11,677 nucleotides of DNA from Spirochaetales bacterium (GTDB lineage: Bacteria > Spirochaetota > Spirochaetia > SZUA-6 > DRHE01), in NCBI GenBank assembly GCA_016930895.1, contig JAFGFV010000098.1, forward strand, positions 1 to 11,677, given 5' to 3'. The position numbers and the translations under genes were made by a program. The notes below the pieces were generated by a model. The model was given only the letters and a program-made list of their open reading frames with translations. It was not told where the DNA came from and did no database searches. How positions within the stretch are numbered: the first letter of the stretch is position 1; the number at the start of each line of letters is the position of its first letter. Shown in pieces: positions 7,336 through 11,677 of the stretch.

Positions 7336-7363
7336 TTTATACCATAATGATCGAAGTTGTCAA
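7336..7363 (-). promoter_or_regulatory. Sigma70-type promoter of the ABC operon
   Basis: On the minus strand, TTGACA (7363-7358) and TATAAA (7341-7336) are 16 bases apart, with an A/T-rich stretch just upstream (7364-7380) that could act as an UP element. The start would be near 7329, giving a leader of about 55 bases. TTAT-GGT-ATAA overlaps the -10 box, and GGAC/GTCC arms in the leader enclose AGGATCCT. The rest of the 7275-7489 gap shows nothing further apart from the structure downstream of the kinase gene. Confidence 0.8.
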
Positions 7364-7444
7364 ATTGTTTTTGAATTGAAACCCCCGTGGCCGTAGATGC
7401 ATCATGGCGATCAGGGCTGACCGCTGTTCTGGAGGGTCCGGTCG

Positions 7445-7488
7445 CAGGCTCTGGAAGGCGCCAACCTCCCGGAATTGACGCGAGCCTG
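7445..7488 (-). terminator. Two-tier stem-loop just after the sensor kinase gene
   Basis: Outer arms CAGGCTC/GAGCCTG (7445-7451 with 7482-7488) pair perfectly. Inner arms (7453-7458 with 7465-7470) pair as GGGAGG/CCTTCC with one G-U wobble. The structure starts two bases after the stop codon. No T-tract follows, so it is at best a non-canonical terminator or a 3'-end protecting structure. Confidence 0.35.
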
Positions 7489-7489
7489 T

Positions 7490-10120
7490 TCACGCCCCGG
7501 CGCCCGGAGGGGCGGAGAGAATCCCCCGGATCTCCCCCTCCAGGGTTCGCGGGGAGAAGGGCTTCTGCAGCAGCCGTACCCCCGCCCGCAGCAGGCCCTG
7601 AGGGGCCAGGGACTCCTCCGCGTAGCCCGAGATGTACAACACCTGCAGGGAGGGGTTCTCCCGGACCAGGGCAGAGGCCAGCTCCGCGCCGCCTACGCCG
7701 GGCATGACCACGTCCGTGACCAGGAGGTCGAAGTCGCTGCCCCGCCCGCGGTACCGCTCCAGGGCCGCGCGCCCGTCGCCGGCTTCCGTGACCTGGTAGC
7801 CGCAGCGCACCAGGTAGTCGCAGAGCATCCGCCGCAGGCTGCCCTCGTCCTCGACGAACAGGATGCGCCCGCGCCCCTGCGGCGTGGGAGAGGCTATCAC
7901 CTCCGCGTCCGGGGTCGAAGAGCCGGGCTCCTCGCGCACCCGCGGCAAGTAGACGCTGAAGCTGCTCCCTTCGCCGGGCCGGGAGCGCACGTCCACGTAG
8001 CCCGCGCTCTGCTTGACCAGGCCGTACACCGTGGAAAGCCCGAGCCCCGTGCCCTTGCCCCGCTCCTTGGTGGTAAAGAACGGCTCGAAGATCTTGTCCA
8101 GGAGGGCCGCAGGGATGCCGTGCCCGTTGTCCTCCACCCCGATCCGCACGTACTCCGCCTCGGGGATCTCCAACCCCCGCCCCGGCAGGATTTCCGAACG
8201 GTCCACCGGTGCCGTGACGATGCGCAGCTGCCCGCCGTTCTCCATGGCGTCCACCGCGTTGACGACCAGGTTCAGAATGATCTGCTCCACCTGCCCGGGG
8301 TCAGCCTTGATGTTGCCCGCCTGCGGGGCCAGGTCGTAGCCCAGCGCGATGTTCTCCGGGATCAACGGCCGCAGCAGCCGCTGCATGTTCAGCAACAGCT
8401 CGTTGGTGTCCAGCACCCGGGGATTGTGGACCTGCTTGCGGCTAAAGGCCAGCAGCTGGCCCGTCAAGGCCGCTGCACGCTTGGCCGCCCGCTGGATCTC
8501 TCCGACCTGCTCCCGTTGCGGGTCGTGCAGCGGCTCGGATTCGAGGAGCAGCTCGCTGTATCCCAGGATGCTCGTGAGCAGGTTGTTGAAGTCGTGGGCC
8601 ATGCCTCCCGCCAGGCGCCCGATGGACTCCATCTTCTGGGCGTGCTGCAGCTGCTCCTCCAGGTGCCGGCGATCCGTGACATCGAGGATGATGCCCTGAA
8701 CGTAGGCTGGGCGTCCGGATTCGTCCACCACGTTCTGGAGGAACTCGTGGATCCAGCGCAGCGCGGAGTCCTTGCGTACGATCCGGTACTCCCGCTCGAG
8801 GGAGAAGCGGGGGACGAACCGCAGCCGGGGGTCGTCCACGACCAGCTCCCGGTCCTCCGGATGGGCGAAGCTCGGCAGGTTCCAGGCATCTCCGCCGATC
8901 TCCTCGGGCGTGTAGCCCGTGATCTCCTGGACGGCCCCGTGCACGAAGATCGGCACCTGCTCGAGGGTCCGCCGGTAGACGATGCCGCGGAAGCTCTCCA
9001 GGAAACCGCGGTAGCGCTCTTCGCTTTCCCGCAGCGCTTGGCCGGCGCGCTCCCGCTCCGTGACGTCCCGGCCGATGCACACCGTTCCCGCCAGATGTCC
9101 GCCGGGGCCGCGCAGGGGGGCGCTGGAGATGCTGAGCACGCGCCGATGGCGCCCCTCGCCGCAGGCCACCTCGTGGTCCTTGAGAGGGCCTGCCTGCATC
9201 GAGCGTATCAGCGAAGGGGCATCCGGGATCCTTGCGCAGGTGGTCTCCATGGGCCGGCCCAGGACCTCGCGATCCTCCAGCCCGAAGAGGGCACAGAAGG
9301 CAGGATTGGCAAAGCGCACCACGCCCCCTGCATCGAACAGCACCAGGCCGTCGGACATAGTGGCGATGATGCTGTCAGCAGCGTACGAGGGGCTGATCGG
9401 CGCCAGGCCGGTCTTGGAGACGTTTCGGAACAGCACGAGGAGGAACACGTAGAACGGCAGGTAGCCGAAGGGGTAGAGGGGCACCCCGAACTTGGGCAGG
9501 AAATCGACCATGCCCAGCCCCGCGATCAGATAGGCAGCCAAAATGACCCGGCCGCGGCGGTACTGCTCGCTGCCAGGGTCGGCGACCCCTCGCTGCTCTC
9601 TTCGACCGTGGAGAAACGCGACGGCCACGGTCCCCACGAAATAAGCGATAAACGGGACGCTCAGCCAGCCGTAGCGCACGTAGTACCCCCACCAGAACAG
9701 GGTCGTGCCTGCGAGGAGGCGCTCCGTGCCGACCGCCAGGCTGGAGAACACGCCGGAGACGACCCACGCCACCCATACCAGCCGCCCCTCTCGCCGCCGT
9801 GCCGGCGGGAAGGCTTCGGTCATGAAGTGAAGGGCGGCGGCGGGGATGAAGGGCACGCCGAGGTAAGCGATGCGGGCGTACACCAGGGCGACCTCGGGAC
9901 GGGCGCTGCTGTACATCATGGTGAAGGCGAGGAACCAGATGCTCAGGCAGGCGGACAGCAGCATGAACAGCACGCTCACCGGGTTGCGGCCGCGGCGCAG
10001 GACGATGACCCCGAGCACGAGGCAGGATACGGCCACGGCGAAGGGGGGGAGGCAGAAGGGGTTGAACAGGTAGCTGTCCGTCTCCAGGAGCAGACTTCCG
10101 ATCTGCGGGTGTGTCGTCAT
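7490..10120 (-). CDS. Membrane hybrid sensor histidine kinase (7TM-PAS-PAS-HisKA-HATPase-REC)
   Basis: An 876-residue protein. Seven hydrophobic segments (about 25-42, 48-67, 84-100, 114-132, 152-170, 192-208, 217-232) form a 7TM input module like those of other kinases. Two PAS domains follow (about 240-355 and 365-485, each ending in a DVT-type motif), then the dimerisation domain with [11 protein letters not shown] and the phosphoacceptor His509. The ATPase domain has the N-box (Asn621), DNGHGI (664-669), FEPFFTTK (678-685) and GTGLGL (690-695). The C-terminal receiver has acidic Glu757/Asp758, phosphoacceptor Asp803 in TDVVMPG and Lys853 in QKPF. All catalytic residues are present. There is no DNA-binding or other output domain, so the phosphate must pass to an unseen partner or Asp803 must act as an intramolecular sink. 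The ATG at 10120 has no ribosome binding site, and an in-frame TAA lies three codons further up. It sits directly upstream of the ABC operon on the same strand. Confidence 0.95.
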   Translation of the reverse strand: MTTHPQIGSLLLETDSYLFNPFCLPPFAVAVSCLVLGVIVLRRGRNPVSVLFMLLSACLSIWFLAFTMMYSSARPEVALVYARIAYLGVPFIPAAALHFMTEAFPPARRREGRLVWVAWVVSGVFSSLAVGTERLLAGTTLFWWGYYVRYGWLSVPFIAYFVGTVAVAFLHGRREQRGVADPGSEQYRRGRVILAAYLIAGLGMVDFLPKFGVPLYPFGYLPFYVFLLVLFRNVSKTGLAPISPSYAADSIIATMSDGLVLFDAGGVVRFANPAFCALFGLEDREVLGRPMETTCARIPDAPSLIRSMQAGPLKDHEVACGEGRHRRVLSISSAPLRGPGGHLAGTVCIGRDVTERERAGQALRESEERYRGFLESFRGIVYRRTLEQVPIFVHGAVQEITGYTPEEIGGDAWNLPSFAHPEDRELVVDDPRLRFVPRFSLEREYRIVRKDSALRWIHEFLQNVVDESGRPAYVQGIILDVTDRRHLEEQLQHAQKMESIGRLAGGMAHDFNNLLTSILGYSELLLESEPLHDPQREQVGEIQRAAKRAAALTGQLLAFSRKQVHNPRVLDTNELLLNMQRLLRPLIPENIALGYDLAPQAGNIKADPGQVEQIILNLVVNAVDAMENGGQLRIVTAPVDRSEILPGRGLEIPEAEYVRIGVEDNGHGIPAALLDKIFEPFFTTKERGKGTGLGLSTVYGLVKQSAGYVDVRSRPGEGSSFSVYLPRVREEPGSSTPDAEVIASPTPQGRGRILFVEDEGSLRRMLCDYLVRCGYQVTEAGDGRAALERYRGRGSDFDLLVTDVVMPGVGGAELASALVRENPSLQVLYISGYAEESLAPQGLLRAGVRLLQKPFSPRTLEGEIRGILSAPPGAGA

Positions 10121-10128
10121 TGCCGTCG

Positions 10129-10134
10129 ATTATA
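10129..10134 (-). promoter_or_regulatory. TATAAT -10 box of the sensor kinase gene, predicting a near-leaderless mRNA
   Basis: A perfect TATAAT ends only 8 bases before the ATG at 10120, so transcription would begin about 2 bases upstream of the start codon. There is no Shine-Dalgarno sequence and no good -35 box, so an activator or a leaderless mode of translation is implied. Confidence 0.5.
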
Positions 10135-10140
10135 CACCGC

Positions 10141-10210
10141 ACTCCGCAAAGCCGCGATCGGGCACTGCCGGTTTTCTCGTCAGGTGCCTGCCTCCGCGGA
10201 GATGCGGAGT
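10141..10210. repeat. Cluster of GCGGAG half-sites around the kinase promoter
   Basis: GCGGAG or its complement occurs four times: ACTCCGC at 10141-10147, the 10-bp palindrome CTCCGCGGAG at 10192-10201 (two half-sites) and GCGGAGT at 10204-10210. The outer copies form a perfect 7-bp inverted repeat. The copy at 10141 lies just upstream of the -10 box and, on the minus strand, is followed by a near copy (GCGGTGT), making a tandem pair. A regulator array is plausible; the palindrome could also be a weak end-of-transcript structure for the creatininase gene. Confidence 0.4.
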
Positions 10211-10218
10211 TGGGGTCT

Positions 10219-11076
10219 CTATTCCAGGATCACCAGCCTGGGCAGCTCGAACTCCACCTCGCGGTAGACCCCGTCGGCCTTGGCTTCCAGCTCCTGCAGC
10301 TTCGCGGCCATGTGATCGAGCATCCCGGCCACCAGAGCCTCGCCCAGCTCCCGGGACGCCCGCTCGGGGTAGCCCATGACCCCTACCCGGATGTCCGGAC
10401 GCTCGGTCATGCGAGGAACCACCAGGGGGTCGTCCACGATCTTCTCGGCGCGCTGATAGCTGTCCGGGTGGGCGGTCAGGCGTTTCATGAGCTCCGGGGA
10501 GTCGGTCGCCAGCTCCTCCATGCGCACCAGCTCCGGGGCCAGGGCCAGCATCAGGGAGGTCTCCAGCCAGCCGGCATGCCAGTCCCCCTCGGAAAAGGCC
10601 TTTTTCCAGCCGGTCGCCTCGGGGCCGAACTTCCAGGCCGGGAACAGGCAGATCATGGCCTGCCCGAAGGCCGGGTTGCCGCGCAGGAGGCCCTTGAGGG
10701 CCTCCTCCAGGGCGATCAGGTTCTCGCTGCCCCCGTGCCCGAGCACCAGGTAGAAGTTCCGGAAGCCCTGGGCGGCCAGGGAGCAGAGGGTGTCGCTCAC
10801 CAAGAGCGACATGACCGCCGGGGAGATGTTGATCGTACCCGGCAGGCTTCCGCCGGAGAAGGAGGCGGCGATGGTGGGGGCCACCAGGACCCCGGTGCGT
10901 TCCCCGAGCTTCCGGCTCAGGGACTCGGCCACAACGGCGTCCGTGGACACCGGGAGGTGGTAGCCGTGCTGCTCGATGGTCCCGAGGGGCAGGATGATCG
11001 AGCGCTTGCGCCCCAGGTACTCGCGCAGGTCCTTGACGGTCATGCGGGCCATGAGCGGGAAGTGGGGTGCCTCCAT
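10219..11076 (-). CDS. Creatininase-family amidohydrolase-like metalloenzyme
   Basis: A 285-residue protein, slightly longer than the 240-260 usual for the family, whose members use a two-metal site to hydrolyse cyclic amides or related bonds. Expected metal ligands are visible: Glu35 and His37 in LGTIEQHG (31-38), Asp46 in STDAVVAE, His114 in LGHGGSEN (112-119) and Glu172 in HAGWLETS (167-174). The GHGGN motif is changed to GHGGSEN. The ATG at 11076 follows the stop of the isomerase-like gene by 7 bases and lacks a good ribosome binding site. Translation probably depends on coupling, or starts at Met9 or Met12, which also lack good sites. Pairing with an isomerase-like gene suggests a role in sugar or amino-sugar lactam/lactone metabolism rather than creatinine use (inference). 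Confidence 0.9.
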   Translation of the reverse strand: MEAPHFPLMARMTVKDLREYLGRKRSIILPLGTIEQHGYHLPVSTDAVVAESLSRKLGERTGVLVAPTIAASFSGGSLPGTINISPAVMSLLVSDTLCSLAAQGFRNFYLVLGHGGSENLIALEEALKGLLRGNPAFGQAMICLFPAWKFGPEATGWKKAFSEGDWHAGWLETSLMLALAPELVRMEELATDSPELMKRLTAHPDSYQRAEKIVDDPLVVPRMTERPDIRVGVMGYPERASRELGEALVAGMLDHMAAKLQELEAKADGVYREVEFELPRLVILE

Positions 11077-11083
11077 ATCGCGC

Positions 11084-11677
11084 CTATCCGATCACCGCCA
11101 CGTCCCAGCCCATCATCTCCCCGAAGCTCACGGCGGTTTCTTCGGAGAGATCGTAGCTCAGGGCCAGGTGATGGGTGCCCCCGAGCTCGCTGTAGCAGGC
11201 CAGGAACTCCTCCAGCGGCAGGATGGGCTTGAACCAGCCCCGGACGCTCTTCTCCATCCGGTCCTGGCCGCGCACCGGCAGCATGGTGGCCGGGGCCACG
11301 ATCAGGCGGTAGCCCCCCTCCACCAGGGGCTCCAGGGGCAGCAGGTCCACCAGCACGATGTCGCCGGGCTTGAAGCGCCCGGCCACGTAGACGGGATTGT
11401 CGGCATCGCTGAAGGCGTAGTCCATCTCGAGGAGCCTCGGCTTGCCGTCGATGAGCCGCCAGTTCATCTCCCCCATGTGGCTCAGGTAGATCGAGCCGTT
11501 CTTCCAGTCCGGGCAGAACATCTCGGTGAAGCTCGTCTCCGGGGCCGCGGCTGCCAGCGATCCGACCAGGGCGGCGGTCAGCAGGTCTCCCTCCCCCCCG
11601 AAGCCTACCCCCCGCGCCAGGAGCTTGCTGGCCGCGAGGAAGGGGACGGTCTCCAGGCCGCTCGCGCGGTCCACCTG
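11084..11677 (-). CDS. C-terminal part of an L-arabinose/L-fucose isomerase-family protein (runs off the right edge)
   Basis: About 197 residues are visible, ending ...GWDVAVIG at the stop at 11084-11086; the start is outside the window. The stretch LLARGVGFGGEGDLLTAALVG resembles the G(F/Y)GFGxEGDWKTAAL segment of L-arabinose isomerase, whose Glu is an active-site residue. FTEMFCPDWKN and LSHMGEMNW correspond to the region that supplies the remaining metal-binding His and Glu in the family. Such enzymes interconvert aldoses and ketoses with a divalent metal. LLTAAL in place of WKTAAL and the CPDWKN stretch set it apart from true AraA, so it is probably a paralogue with another substrate. Its stop is 7 bases before the creatininase gene, so the two form an operon whose promoter lies outside the window. 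Confidence 0.8.
   Translation of the reverse strand, partial: QVDRASGLETVPFLAASKLLARGVGFGGEGDLLTAALVGSLAAAAPETSFTEMFCPDWKNGSIYLSHMGEMNWRLIDGKPRLLEMDYAFSDADNPVYVAGRFKPGDIVLVDLLPLEPLVEGGYRLIVAPATMLPVRGQDRMEKSVRGWFKPILPLEEFLACYSELGGTHHLALSYDLSEETAVSFGEMMGWDVAVIG

Noticed and set aside
7358..7380. A/T-rich near-palindromic stretch resembling the start of a CRISPR repeat (GTTTCAATTC)
   Set aside because: A single occurrence with no spaced copies; it is better explained as the region upstream of the -35 box of the ABC operon.
7475..10267. A 930-codon open frame on the plus strand opposite the sensor kinase
   Set aside because: It is antisense to a kinase with every domain and catalytic residue intact. 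Its translation is low-complexity, rich in Arg, His, Gln and Ala, and matches no fold. It is a GC-driven shadow.

Overview
The window is GC-rich bacterial DNA carrying most of a sugar uptake and metabolism locus. Several hints suggest a high-GC spirochaete or a relative. The binding protein has a Sec signal that ends AFA and is followed at once by the acidic stretch RGEQEE, with no lipobox cysteine, a style common in spirochaetal binding proteins. The placement is tentative, because there is no rRNA or marker gene.

Layout, left to right. (1) The left edge holds the first 35 codons of a minus-strand gene, possibly an isomerase of the fucose/arabinose family. (2) A decayed ATPase of the AAA/DUF4143 type lies at 248-1415 on the minus strand. 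(3) A divergent plus-strand gene at 1601-2551 encodes a NagB-fold (glucosamine-6-phosphate deaminase-like) protein. It has a near-consensus promoter with an inverted repeat between the -35 and -10 boxes. (4) A minus-strand ABC operon reads from 7274 down to 2638: sugar-binding protein, strong intergenic hairpin, twin-domain ATPase, permease, then a Gfo/Idh/MocA dehydrogenase. It is driven by a TTGACA-N16-TATAAA promoter. (5) A hybrid sensor kinase (7TM-PAS-PAS-HisKA-HATPase-REC) lies upstream at 7490-10120 on the same strand. It has an apparently near-leaderless start. (6) At the right edge a creatininase-family amidohydrolase is coupled to the C-terminal part of an arabinose/fucose-isomerase-like protein.

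Working model (inference): the kinase senses a signal connected with the substrate. The RbsABC-type transporter imports a monosaccharide or a related polyol or amino sugar. The dehydrogenase, NagB-like protein, isomerase-like protein(s) and creatininase-family hydrolase transform it. No sugar kinase and no DNA-binding regulator is present in the window. The NagB-like protein keeps the catalytic Asp/His/Glu positions but has lost the phosphate-binding loop, which hints at a non-phosphorylated substrate. I see no CRISPR array, tRNA, rRNA, insertion sequence or phage gene. The long open frames opposite the real genes are GC-rich shadows.
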